Of a DNA stretch of 64,000 bases, positions 17,510-25,452 are shown piece after piece; position 1 is the first letter of the stretch; each line of letters starts with the position of its first letter. The DNA comes from JAJRPT01 sp964465945 (GTDB taxonomy: Bacteria > Bacteroidota > Ignavibacteria > Kapaibacteriales > UBA2268). Under the pieces are notes generated by a model. That model did no database searches. It worked only from the letters and a program-made list of their open reading frames with translations, and had not been told where the DNA came from. The stretch lies in NCBI GenBank assembly GCA_964465945.1, contig CAYXMM010000014.1, positions 1 to 64,000 of the forward strand. The letters run 5' to 3'. The position numbers and the translations under genes were made by a program.

Positions 17510-18831
17510 CTTCCTAAATTCCATCCTAATCCAAAATTAACACCATACTTGTTTGAATTATAATTGACTTTATCTTGCTTGAATATCAAATCAGAATATT
17601 CAAATGAGCTTTGTAAATAAAACTGGTCTGAAAAATATAAATTTATCCCTAATCCAGTCCTCATTACATTTCCACCACCAAATAAATCAACCCCATAAGA
17701 TGCCATAATGTATGGACTTAATTCAAAATAATTCAAGTCAAGTTTCAAATAATCAGGTAAGTATCTTAAAACACCTGACATAACTTTAAATTCTGGTTGC
17801 TGGTAATAAGTTAATAAACTTCCTCGATTATCAATAATATTAAACTCTTGGAAAAAACTCTCACTTTTGTAATCTAACCCAAATTGTAACTCTTTATTAT
17901 AATTATAATAAACTCCAACTCTACTATTAAGCAAACTTGAATAATCTCTATTAATTTTAATTTCATTCGAATTATTTAATACTGAATTATATCCTGCATT
18001 GCTATATTCCAAACTTATAGGAATATCAAAGTTATTTGATGATAAATGAAAAACAGGTGAATTTAATGGTTTATAATTCATTGGATTCAAAACCACATCA
18101 ATTCCATAATCGCTTTTCCACTCTTTAATATTTGAATTTGTTAGATTCACCAAATCGCTTGAATTATCTTGTAAAATATTATTTTTTGTAACGTTTGAAT
18201 TATATGCTAAATCATTATAAAATTCAACCGCTCTTTCTCTTTCTATGCCTTTTAATTTAGTTGTATCATTAGTAAAAATATAATTATTAATTGGAATAAT
18301 TCTCTCTATAATTTTTGGCTTTAATTCACTTAATTTTGAAACTTGATTATTATCCAATTCATTTACGTTTTTCTCTTGTAGTGTTGGAGTATTAATATCT
18401 TTATTTTGGACTAAAACGTTTGAATTATTAACCGTACCATTTTCTGTATCATACCATTCAATTATATTAAATTTTAATAATCCTACGAAAACTAAAGCAG
18501 AAGTAAGTAAAGTTACGCCAGCAGTTTTAAGAGCAACAGGACTAAAGAAACTAAGCAATTTTGCAAAGAATCCCTGATTTGAATTTGATAAAGTAGAAGC
18601 GACAACTCCAATTCCTGTTCCCATACCAAGTTTAGAGAACAAATTCATAGTAGTTTCAGGACTTGGTACAAAAGTATGCAAATCTTTTGTAAATACTGAT
18701 TTTAAAGCAATCTGTTGCTTAAACTCAGTTCTAAGTTCATCATTTTGACTCAGACTTTGAAAAAACGCTTCCTCTTGTTGAGGATTCAAATTCCCATCTA
18801 AGTAATCAATTATTAAAAATTCATTTTCCAT
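17506..18831 (-). CDS. Anti-sigma-like protein fused to an outer-membrane barrel-like domain
   Basis: A 441-residue protein with three parts. Residues 1-60 are a cytoplasmic anti-sigma-like helical segment (IIDYLDGNLNPQQEEAFFQS). It lacks a zinc-binding HxxxCxxC motif. A single transmembrane helix lies at about 99-120. Residues 130-250 look like a flexible, asparagine-rich periplasmic stretch. Residues 250-441 are alternating aromatic beta strands of the outer-membrane-protein type, ending YGVNFGLGWNLGR. There is no N-terminal signal peptide. It begins nine bases after the ECF sigma gene, so it probably binds that sigma factor and senses the envelope through the C-terminal part. Whether that part really inserts in the outer membrane is unknown. 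Confidence 0.72.
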   Translation of the reverse strand: MENEFLIIDYLDGNLNPQQEEAFFQSLSQNDELRTEFKQQIALKSVFTKDLHTFVPSPETTMNLFSKLGMGTGIGVVASTLSNSNQGFFAKLLSFFSPVALKTAGVTLLTSALVFVGLLKFNIIEWYDTENGTVNNSNVLVQNKDINTPTLQEKNVNELDNNQVSKLSELKPKIIERIIPINNYIFTNDTTKLKGIERERAVEFYNDLAYNSNVTKNNILQDNSSDLVNLTNSNIKEWKSDYGIDVVLNPMNYKPLNSPVFHLSSNNFDIPISLEYSNAGYNSVLNNSNEIKINRDYSSLLNSRVGVYYNYNKELQFGLDYKSESFFQEFNIIDNRGSLLTYYQQPEFKVMSGVLRYLPDYLKLDLNYFELSPYIMASYGVDLFGGGNVMRTGLGINLYFSDQFYLQSSFEYSDLIFKQDKVNYNSNKYGVNFGLGWNLGR

Positions 18832-18840
18832 ATTTCACAC

Positions 18841-19407
18841 TCAACTTAATATTTCATTCAAATAAGGTTTTAACAAGTCTTTAACTTTCTTTTTAGCTCT
18901 ACAAACACGAGTTTTTGCATTGATTATAGTAATATTTAATATTTTAGCAATTTCCTCATACTCCATATTATTATACTCTCGTAAAATCAGAGCTTCTTTA
19001 TATTCATCATCAAGCAAATCAACTGCAGTATTAACAAATTCAAGCATTTGCACGCTATCATAACTCTGAGTTTCATAAGCTAAAAATTCCATTTCCGTAA
19101 TATCGACTTTATTTTTCCGATTTCTTTTATAATTTAAACACAAATTTCTTGCAATAGTAACAAGAAAGCCAGCAATATTTGTATTAATTTGAGGATTAAC
19201 AGATTCATAGAACTTAATAAAAGTCTCTTGAAAAATATCCTCAGAAATTATTTTATCATTCAAAATTTTAGTACAATAAGCATTAATTCCAGTGGCATAA
19301 CGTTTATAAACCTCCATAAATGCTCGCTCCGAGTGCATACCACGCTCAGAAATAATCAAAGCCAAATCAGCATCATTATATGTACTAAAATCCTTTTGCA
19401 TCATCAA
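18841..19407 (-). CDS. ECF-family RNA polymerase sigma factor
   Basis: A 188-residue sigma-70 family protein of ECF type. Region 2 lies at about residues 25-95 (AFMEVYKRYATGINAYCTKI, SEDIFQETFIKFY, GFLVTIARNLCLNY). Region 4 lies at about 130-185 (LDDEYKEALILREYNNMEYE followed by an EIAKILNITIINAKTRV helix-turn-helix). There are three consecutive start candidates, MMM, and the downstream one is as likely as the first. It leads an operon with an anti-sigma/barrel fusion and a lipoprotein, the usual genetic sign of an envelope-stress or surface-signalling circuit. ECF operons often autoregulate, but I cannot define the cognate promoter. Confidence 0.93.
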   Translation of the reverse strand: MMMQKDFSTYNDADLALIISERGMHSERAFMEVYKRYATGINAYCTKILNDKIISEDIFQETFIKFYESVNPQINTNIAGFLVTIARNLCLNYKRNRKNKVDITEMEFLAYETQSYDSVQMLEFVNTAVDLLDDEYKEALILREYNNMEYEEIAKILNITIINAKTRVCRAKKKVKDLLKPYLNEILS

Positions 19408-19539
19408 TTACATCAAATAACACACTAAAATACAATTCGTTACTCACAAAAATAAAATTATTTAATTAATGAAAACATTTTCCGTGTAAAACATAAAGAA
19501 TTGTATATTTTTTTACGTTGAAAACGATAAAAAATTTAT
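19408..19539. other. AT-rich intergenic DNA between ECF operon and T9SS cluster
   Basis: No coding frame that I can support. On the minus strand TATTTTTG (about 19466-19473) fits a -7 TAnnTTTG box for the ECF sigma gene, without a clear -33 partner. The rest of the gap to 19780 is the repeat leader described next. Confidence 0.4.
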
Positions 19540-19780
19540 AAAAAACATATCCCTTAACCTCTTATTTACCAAAATATTAGTAATTTTAGTAAAAATAATT
19601 TAATATTTTGTTAAAAAAATGCGGGATATTTTGGCTACTTGTGTGTTATTATAGTATAGAAATTTGCAAATTTCAAAAAAGTATGTCATTCTGAGCGAAG
19701 AATCCAGTTCTAACATTTAAAATCGAAGATTTTTCCAATTAAATAATTGGAATATTTTTAATTAATTTAAAGGTGCATTT
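19540..19780 (+). repeat. Repeat leader A upstream of T9SS paralogue 1
   Basis: This about 240-base leader is repeated in front of paralogue 2 (21155-21400) and in part before paralogue 3 (22776-22876). In order it holds an AAAAAACATATCCCTTAACC block, the conserved GTGTTATTATA region, the dispersed GTCATTCTGAGCGAAG word, a small hairpin AAAATC-GAA-GATTTT, and a 9-bp inverted repeat TTCCAATTA-AA-TAATTGGAA (19733-19752). The last element sits 28 bases before the ATG. The same spacing is kept in all three copies. It may be a cis-regulatory leader that was duplicated with the gene. Confidence 0.85.
19659..19674. promoter_or_regulatory. 16-bp perfect palindrome GAAATTTGCAAATTTC
   Basis: A fully symmetrical 16-base site lies in leader A, about 107 bases before the start of paralogue 1. 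The equivalent place in leader B (GAAATTTACAAATTTT) has lost the symmetry, so a regulator bound here might act on the first copy only. Operator function is inference. Confidence 0.35.
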
Positions 19781-21142
19781 ATGAAAGCGTTTATACTATT
19801 GCTACTTATAGCAATACCACTATTTTCCCAAAAATTATGGGAAATTGACGTTACCGGCAACGGTAACCTGACGGATGTTAGGGAAATTCCCAACTCCGAA
19901 CTACTATTGTTTACATATAGTACCGGGCGACTGGAAATTAGGCGTAGCTCGGACGGTAGCTTCGTTAATCAACTAATTTCTAAACCCGGGGAGTCCGATG
20001 GTCCTGTAATTTCAAGTACAGGCACACTTTATTATTATAGAAGTGCAGTTGATACCATTGAATTTAGAGATATTATAACAAATGAGCCAGTGATAAGGGT
20101 TTCGCCAGAGATTGAAGAACTTGAAGGTAATCCTGTTTTTGATGTAAAAGGATTTCAAATGTTTGAATTATTTGATAATAACACCAAAATAATTGGAAAC
20201 TTAATTTACGCAGACGAGGATGATTCAAGAAATAATAAACCAAATTTTGTAATTTATAATATAGTAACCAAACAAATAGAATACCAAAGACCTATTGACA
20301 TAAAAAGCACAGATTATTACTATTCAATAACTGAGAAAAGTTACATATCTCCTGATGAAAGATACATTATCGAAACATCGGGAAACTATTCAAGAGCGAG
20401 AATGTTTAATCTACAAACAAAGACTTATGAGTTTGAGTTTGATGGTGATGTAAGTGAAGAGCAGAGCTATATTGCTGGAGTGCTGGAAAATGGTAGATTC
20501 CAAAGCAATAACCTTGTAACCAAAGGCGTCTCTGACATGTTTAGGAGTTACTCTTTCCCTGATTTTATATTACTTGAAAACATTGATGTATGGTCTAAAA
20601 GTCACTTTTTCATTAGTTCATTGAATGGGTTTAATGTTTGTAATGATGTTTTCATTTGTGACGTCGCTGAAAGAAAAGAAAATCAAACAAATCAGTATTA
20701 TAGGTATTACGTAAAGTATAATTATATTAAAGGAGAAATTATATACAGTTCAAAGAATTACCAGGCATCGCTTGATTATAGTGCTGTTTTTACTTACGAT
20801 AATTGTAGTAAAGTTATTATTGATAGAGATTATGATAATAGAGATGGTGTAATAGCTTGTTATGATGCTAACACTTTAGATGTTATTCCTCAGTACCCAG
20901 AGTCTAATTATTTTAGCCAATTAGGTCAAGTTATTAACTTTAGTTCATCTTTATTTATGGGACAAACAGCAAATATTGAAATATATGATAGTATTGGAGA
21001 GAAAGTTGCACCATTATATAGCGGAATAATAAGCCAGAATAATTATCAATTTAATCTACCCAATTTGCCAAGCGGCGCATATTATTTGCAATGCCAACTT
21101 CCAAATCAAACATTAAACTTTAATTTTATGGTGGTGATTTAA
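19781..21142 (+). CDS. T9SS-sorted secreted protein, tandem paralogue 1
   Basis: This 453-residue protein is the first of three tandem paralogues. It has a signal peptide (AFILLLLIAIPLFSQ), a beta-rich body that looks like a WD40/beta-propeller (LWEIDVTGNGNLTDVREIPN, LLLFTYSTGRLEIRRSSDGS), and a C-terminal T9SS sorting domain in roughly the last 70 residues (IEIYDSIGEKVAPLYSG, LPNLPSGAYYLQCQL). The sorting domain would direct it through the type 9 system to the cell surface or medium. The body's function is unknown. Residues 211-348 are encoded by DNA identical to paralogue 3. The sorting domain is nearly identical to that of paralogue 2. A repeat leader precedes it. Confidence 0.85.
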   Translation: MKAFILLLLIAIPLFSQKLWEIDVTGNGNLTDVREIPNSELLLFTYSTGRLEIRRSSDGSFVNQLISKPGESDGPVISSTGTLYYYRSAVDTIEFRDIITNEPVIRVSPEIEELEGNPVFDVKGFQMFELFDNNTKIIGNLIYADEDDSRNNKPNFVIYNIVTKQIEYQRPIDIKSTDYYYSITEKSYISPDERYIIETSGNYSRARMFNLQTKTYEFEFDGDVSEEQSYIAGVLENGRFQSNNLVTKGVSDMFRSYSFPDFILLENIDVWSKSHFFISSLNGFNVCNDVFICDVAERKENQTNQYYRYYVKYNYIKGEIIYSSKNYQASLDYSAVFTYDNCSKVIIDRDYDNRDGVIACYDANTLDVIPQYPESNYFSQLGQVINFSSSLFMGQTANIEIYDSIGEKVAPLYSGIISQNNYQFNLPNLPSGAYYLQCQLPNQTLNFNFMVVI

Positions 21143-21154
21143 AAAAATAATTTC

Positions 21155-21400
21155 AAAAAACATATCCCTTAACCTCTTATTTACCAAAATATTAGTAAAT
21201 TTACTGAAATTATTTAAAACTTTTTTTCAAAATCTGTGAGATGTTTGGGCAACTTATGTGTTATTATATATATGAAATTTACAAATTTTGAAAAAGTATG
21301 TCATGCTGAGCGAAGCGAAGAATCCAGTTCAAAATTTTAAAATCGAAGATTTTTCCAATTAAATAATTGGAATATTTTTAATTTATTTAAAGGTACATTT
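21155..21400 (+). repeat. Repeat leader B upstream of T9SS paralogue 2
   Basis: Second copy of the leader. It keeps the AAAAAACATATCCCTTAACC block, the GTGTTATTATA region, the word GTCATGCTGAGCGAAGCGAA, the AAAATC-GAA-GATTTT hairpin, and the inverted repeat TTCCAATTA-AA-TAATTGGAA at 21353-21372, again 28 bases before the ATG. The middle portion has diverged more than the two hairpins. Confidence 0.85.
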
Positions 21401-22765
21401 ATGAAAGCGTTTATACTATTGCTACTTATAGCAATGCCTACTTTTTCCCAAAAACTATGGGAAATTGACGTTACCGGCAACGGTAACCTAACGGATGTTA
21501 GGGAAATTCCCAACTCCGAACTACTATTGTTTACATATAATACCGGGCGACTGGAAATAAGGCGTGGCTCGGACGGTAGCTTCGTTAATCAATTAATTTC
21601 TAAACCCGGGGAGTCCGATGGTCCCGTAATTTCGAGTACAGGAACACTTTATTATTATAGAAGTGCAGTTGATACTATTGAATTTAGAGACATTATCACA
21701 AATGAACCAGTAATAAGGGTTTCACCACAAATAGAAGAACTTGAAGGAAATCCTGTCTTTGATTTAAAAGCATTTCGAAGATTTGAATTGTTTGGTAATA
21801 ATACTAAAATATACGGTTACCTTTCGTACAGAGACGAAGATGATTCAAGAAACAATCGATCAAATTATATAATCTATAATTTGTTAACAAAACAAATAGA
21901 ATATCAAAGACCTTATGACGAAAACGGTATAGATCATTACTATTCAACAATTGAAAAAAGTTATATGTCGCCTGACGACAAGTATATTATAGAAATATCA
22001 GCGGTAAAACCAAAAGCAAGAATATTTAATTTACAAACAAGGGTGTATGAGTTTCAGTTTGATGGAGAAAATAATGATGAGGAAAAAAGTAAAGTAGATG
22101 TCTTAGAAAATGGCAGATTTCAGAATGACTCAATGATAATAAGAATATCTCCGTTGTCATTAAAAGTATATTCTTTTCCTGAAATGCAATTAAAAATAGA
22201 TAAGAATATATGGTCAAAATTTCATTTTTTTATAGGTACATATCCACTTTCTTTAGGTTTATGCGAAAATATTTTAACTTGTAATGTAAATGAAGAAAAA
22301 GAAAATCAAACAAATCAGTATTATCGCTACTTTGTGAAAATTGATTTGAGTACTGAACAAATTACTTATAGTTCAAAAAATTATCAATCATCATTAGACT
22401 ATTGTAGTGTTGTCGTAAATGACTGTTCTAAATTAATTATTGACAGGGATTTTGATAATAGGTTAGGTGTAATAGCTTGTTATGATTATAGTACATTAAA
22501 CGTGCTACCACAAAACCCAGGAATAAACTATTTTAGTAAGTTAGGATCAGTTATTAATTTCAATTCATCTTTATTTATTGGACAGAATGCAAACATAGAA
22601 ATATATGATAGTATTGGAGAGAAAGTTGCACCATTATATAGCGGAATAATAAGCCAGAATAATTATCAATTTAATCTCCCCAATTTGCCAAGTGGAGTAT
22701 ATTATTTGCAATGCCAATTAACAAATCAGCAAGTTTTAAATTATAAGTTTATACTTATGAATTAA
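21401..22765 (+). CDS. T9SS-sorted secreted protein, tandem paralogue 2
   Basis: A 454-residue paralogue with the same plan: signal peptide (AFILLLLIAMPTFSQ), propeller-like body and C-terminal T9SS sorting domain ending QQVLNYKFILMN. Its first 120 residues are almost the same as in paralogues 1 and 3. About residues 210-340 differ strongly from them (for example VYEFQFDGENNDEEKSKVDV), so this copy keeps the most divergent centre. Its segment at 21761-21919 matches paralogue 3 with three mismatches in 159 bases. The 80 bases at 22598-22677 are identical to paralogue 1. This patchwork indicates recombination between copies. Function of the body is unknown. Confidence 0.85.
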   Translation: MKAFILLLLIAMPTFSQKLWEIDVTGNGNLTDVREIPNSELLLFTYNTGRLEIRRGSDGSFVNQLISKPGESDGPVISSTGTLYYYRSAVDTIEFRDIITNEPVIRVSPQIEELEGNPVFDLKAFRRFELFGNNTKIYGYLSYRDEDDSRNNRSNYIIYNLLTKQIEYQRPYDENGIDHYYSTIEKSYMSPDDKYIIEISAVKPKARIFNLQTRVYEFQFDGENNDEEKSKVDVLENGRFQNDSMIIRISPLSLKVYSFPEMQLKIDKNIWSKFHFFIGTYPLSLGLCENILTCNVNEEKENQTNQYYRYFVKIDLSTEQITYSSKNYQSSLDYCSVVVNDCSKLIIDRDFDNRLGVIACYDYSTLNVLPQNPGINYFSKLGSVINFNSSLFIGQNANIEIYDSIGEKVAPLYSGIISQNNYQFNLPNLPSGVYYLQCQLTNQQVLNYKFILMN

Positions 22766-22775
22766 TAATTATCTC

Positions 22776-22876
22776 GTCATTCTGAGCGTAGCGAAGAAAC
22801 CAGTTCTAACATTTAAAATCGAAGATTTTTCCAATTAAATAATTGGAATATTTTTAATTAATTTACAGGAGCATTT
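22776..22876 (+). repeat. Short repeat leader C upstream of T9SS paralogue 3
   Basis: A shorter third leader starts at GTCATTCTGAGCGTAGCGAA. It keeps the AAAATC-GAA-GATTTT hairpin and the inverted repeat TTCCAATTA-AA-TAATTGGAA (22829-22848), 28 bases before the ATG, where an AGGAG ribosome-binding site is present. The upstream half found in leaders A and B is missing, so this gene may depend on transcription from the preceding copies. Confidence 0.85.
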
Positions 22877-24238
22877 ATGAAAGTATTTATATTATTGCTA
22901 TTAATGGCAATACCAATATTCTCCCAGAAGATTTGGGAAATTGATGTTACCGGCAACGGTAACCTGACGGATGTTAGGGAAATTCCCAACTCCGAACTGC
23001 TATTGTTCACATATAATACAGGACGACTGGAGATAAGGCGTAGCTCCGACGGGAGTTTTGTTAATCAACTAATTTCTAAACCCGGGGAGTCCGATGGTCC
23101 CGTAATTTCGAGTACAGGCACACTTTATTATTATAGAAGTGCAGTTGATACCATTGAATTTAGAGATATTATAACAAATGAGCCAGTGATAAGGGTTTCA
23201 CCGGTTATTGAAGAACTTGAAAGCAATCCTATCTTTGATTTAAAAGCATTTCGAAGATTTGAATTGTTTGATAATAATACTAAAATATACGGTTACCTTT
23301 CGTACAGAGACGAAGATGATTCAAGAAACAATCGCTCAAATTATATAATCTATAATTTGTTAACAAAACAAATAGAATATCAAAGACCCTATGACTCCCA
23401 AAATATAGATTATCACTATACGGGAATCGAAAAAAGTTACCTATCCCCAGACGAAAAGTACATCATTGAAATATCAGCAGTGAAGCCAAGAGCAAGAATG
23501 TTCAACCTACAAACAAAGACTTATGAGTTTGAGTTTGATGGTGATGTAAGTGAAGAGCAGAGCTATATTGCTGGAGTGCTGGAAAATGGTAGATTCCAAA
23601 GCAATAACCTTGTAACCAAAGGCGTCTCTGACATGTTTAGGAGTTACTCTTTCCCTGATTTTATATTACTTGAAAACATTGATGTATGGTCTAAAAGTCA
23701 CTTTTTCATTAGTTCATTGAATGGGTTTAATGTTTGTAATGATGTTTTCATTTGTGACGTCGCTGAAAGAAAAGAAAATCAAACAAATCAGTATTATAGG
23801 TATTACGTAAAGTATAATTATATTAAAGGAGAAATTATATACAGTTCAAAGAATTACCAGGCATCGCTTGATTATAGTGCTGTTTTTACTTACGATAATT
23901 GTAGTAAAGTTATTATTGACAAAGATTATGATAATCGAAATGGTATTGTTGCTTGTTATGATGCTAACACATTAGATGCTCCACAAGAAAACCAAAATCA
24001 AAACTATTTTAGCCAAGATAGTAATCAAATTACTTTCAATTCACAAGAGTTTTTGGGACAATTAGCTACAATCGATATTTATAATAGTGTTGGGGCAAAG
24101 GTTGGTACTTCATATAATGGCATAATTAATCAATCAAATCTACAATTCCAACTCCACGATTTACCCAGTGGGTCTTACCATCTACAATGCCAACTACCAA
24201 ACCAAACACTAAACTTTAACTTTATGGTGGTGCGATGA
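22877..24238 (+). CDS. T9SS-sorted secreted protein, tandem paralogue 3 (mosaic)
   Basis: A 453-residue paralogue: signal peptide (VFILLLLMAIPIFSQ), propeller-like body and a T9SS sorting domain that differs from the other two (DIYNSVGAKVGTSYNGIINQ). It is a clear mosaic. DNA 23237-23395 matches paralogue 2 with three mismatches. DNA 23507-23919 (413 bases, residues 211-348) is identical to 20411-20823 of paralogue 1. The final codons again resemble paralogue 1. Gene conversion or unequal crossing-over explains this best. The stop overlaps the next start by four bases (ATGA), so the following cargo gene is probably co-translated. Confidence 0.85.
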   Translation: MKVFILLLLMAIPIFSQKIWEIDVTGNGNLTDVREIPNSELLLFTYNTGRLEIRRSSDGSFVNQLISKPGESDGPVISSTGTLYYYRSAVDTIEFRDIITNEPVIRVSPVIEELESNPIFDLKAFRRFELFDNNTKIYGYLSYRDEDDSRNNRSNYIIYNLLTKQIEYQRPYDSQNIDYHYTGIEKSYLSPDEKYIIEISAVKPRARMFNLQTKTYEFEFDGDVSEEQSYIAGVLENGRFQSNNLVTKGVSDMFRSYSFPDFILLENIDVWSKSHFFISSLNGFNVCNDVFICDVAERKENQTNQYYRYYVKYNYIKGEIIYSSKNYQASLDYSAVFTYDNCSKVIIDKDYDNRNGIVACYDANTLDAPQENQNQNYFSQDSNQITFNSQEFLGQLATIDIYNSVGAKVGTSYNGIINQSNLQFQLHDLPSGSYHLQCQLPNQTLNFNFMVVR

Positions 24239-25325
24239 GAATTTTATTTTTAATATTGATATCATATTCGCTTAACGCACAAGATATAGAACCAGTTTCA
24301 ATGTCTTTCACCTACAAAGGCACACCTATAAACATCAATCAATCCCGCTTTCAACAAAGTGATTACTTACTTGGCTGGCAATGGTGCGGACATAAGAAAA
24401 ACATTAAAGCAATGAAAACAAACGTTGTAGCAGGTGGCAACTATAATAATAAACAACCTTATGAAACTTATGAAACAACTAATTATACAATTGCACAACC
24501 CGGTAAAAATGCTGAAGCATGGAACAGACCCTTCATCCAAGCTGCGGCATGGCTAACTTATGAGCCGGGACTTGTTATCCCACCCGACGAGCGTTTTATT
24601 ACAATTTCCGACGACCCAAGCAATCCAGTTTTTGGCTTTAAATATGTTACTGAATACGGAACGCTGACATTCACAAATGACAACGATGATTTTAATAAAA
24701 AACATTATAGGTTAGCACTATATCAAGATGAATTTTCTTCCTCAACGCAAAGTCAAGAACTTGTTCTAAGCAATCCTTGGCCTAATGATGTGCTATACAC
24801 CAAAAACAGTTGGGCGCAAGATGCCAGGAGAAAGCACAAGGAATTGATTGTGAAGAAGTAACACCAGTGCAAAAAAACTTATTGTTCTTAGGGGCAGACG
24901 GAGAAATAATTTGTAAGGAGCCAGTTACAATTTATACTTGTTGCGAAAATATGGGAGGCCCTGGTGGTGATATTGGAAATGTAGGGCAACCTCCGTATAA
25001 AAGAAATTTTGAAGTAAAAGATGAAGATAAAGCGACAAATCAGCCGTACATCTCAAAAGAAGAAAATAATTTAAAAGTAAGAATCATACCAAATCCAAGC
25101 GATGGAGTATTTAAAATAGAATTTAAACCATTAATTGAACAAGAATTAGAAATAAAAATATTAGACTTATACGGGAATACATATATGAGATTAATCTCAG
25201 AAACATATTCAGTAGATATTTACACTAAGTCAATCAAACTTAAAGATGTAACAAATGGAGTGTATTTTATGAATTTAAGTGGTGATAAATCAAATATCAC
25301 AATCCCAATAATAATAAATAAATAA
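24235..25325 (+). pseudogene. Secreted T9SS cargo gene interrupted by a one-base frameshift
   Basis: The first frame (24235-24861) encodes a signal peptide (RILFLILISYSLNAQ) and about 190 residues of an unknown secreted domain but has no sorting domain. The -1 frame, open from about 24789 to 25325, encodes the rest: LLFLGADGEIICKEPVTIYT, a glycine-rich stretch, and a typical T9SS sorting domain (VRIIPNPSDGVFKIEF ... DVTNGVYFMNL). A sorting domain without its own signal peptide makes no sense, so this is one gene of about 363 residues with one base missing near 24800-24838. Options are a mutation, a sequence error, or -1 programmed frameshifting at C-AAA-AAC (24801-24807). I did not find a strong downstream hairpin. 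Confidence 0.75.
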
Positions 25326-25415
25326 GAAGAACTTAACCTTCTGAAGTTTTCGACACTTTGGAAGATTAAACTTATTTCTTTAAATTTTTTAGAAAATAAA
25401 ATTTTTATAAGAAAT

Positions 25416-25441
25416 AATCCCCCACAAAATTGCAGGGGATT
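25416..25441 (-). terminator. Terminator of the TonB-receptor gene
   Basis: AATCCCC (25416-25422) and GGGGATT (25435-25441) form a 7-bp stem with a 12-base loop. Read on the minus strand the stem is followed by ATTTCTTATAAAAATTTT, which suits termination of the receptor gene that ends at 25453. It may also stop readthrough from the convergent T9SS cluster. Confidence 0.6.
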
Positions 25442-25452
25442 GAGTATGAAAA

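Noticed and set aside
19540..22876. The repeat leaders as an insertion sequence or CRISPR array
   Set aside because: No transposase, terminal inverted repeats with target duplications, or regular spacers. The repeats are gene-linked leaders from tandem duplication.
24810..25325. Second frame of the T9SS cargo as an independent gene from a TTG start
   Set aside because: It has a T9SS sorting domain but no signal peptide, so it must be the 3' part of the preceding gene.
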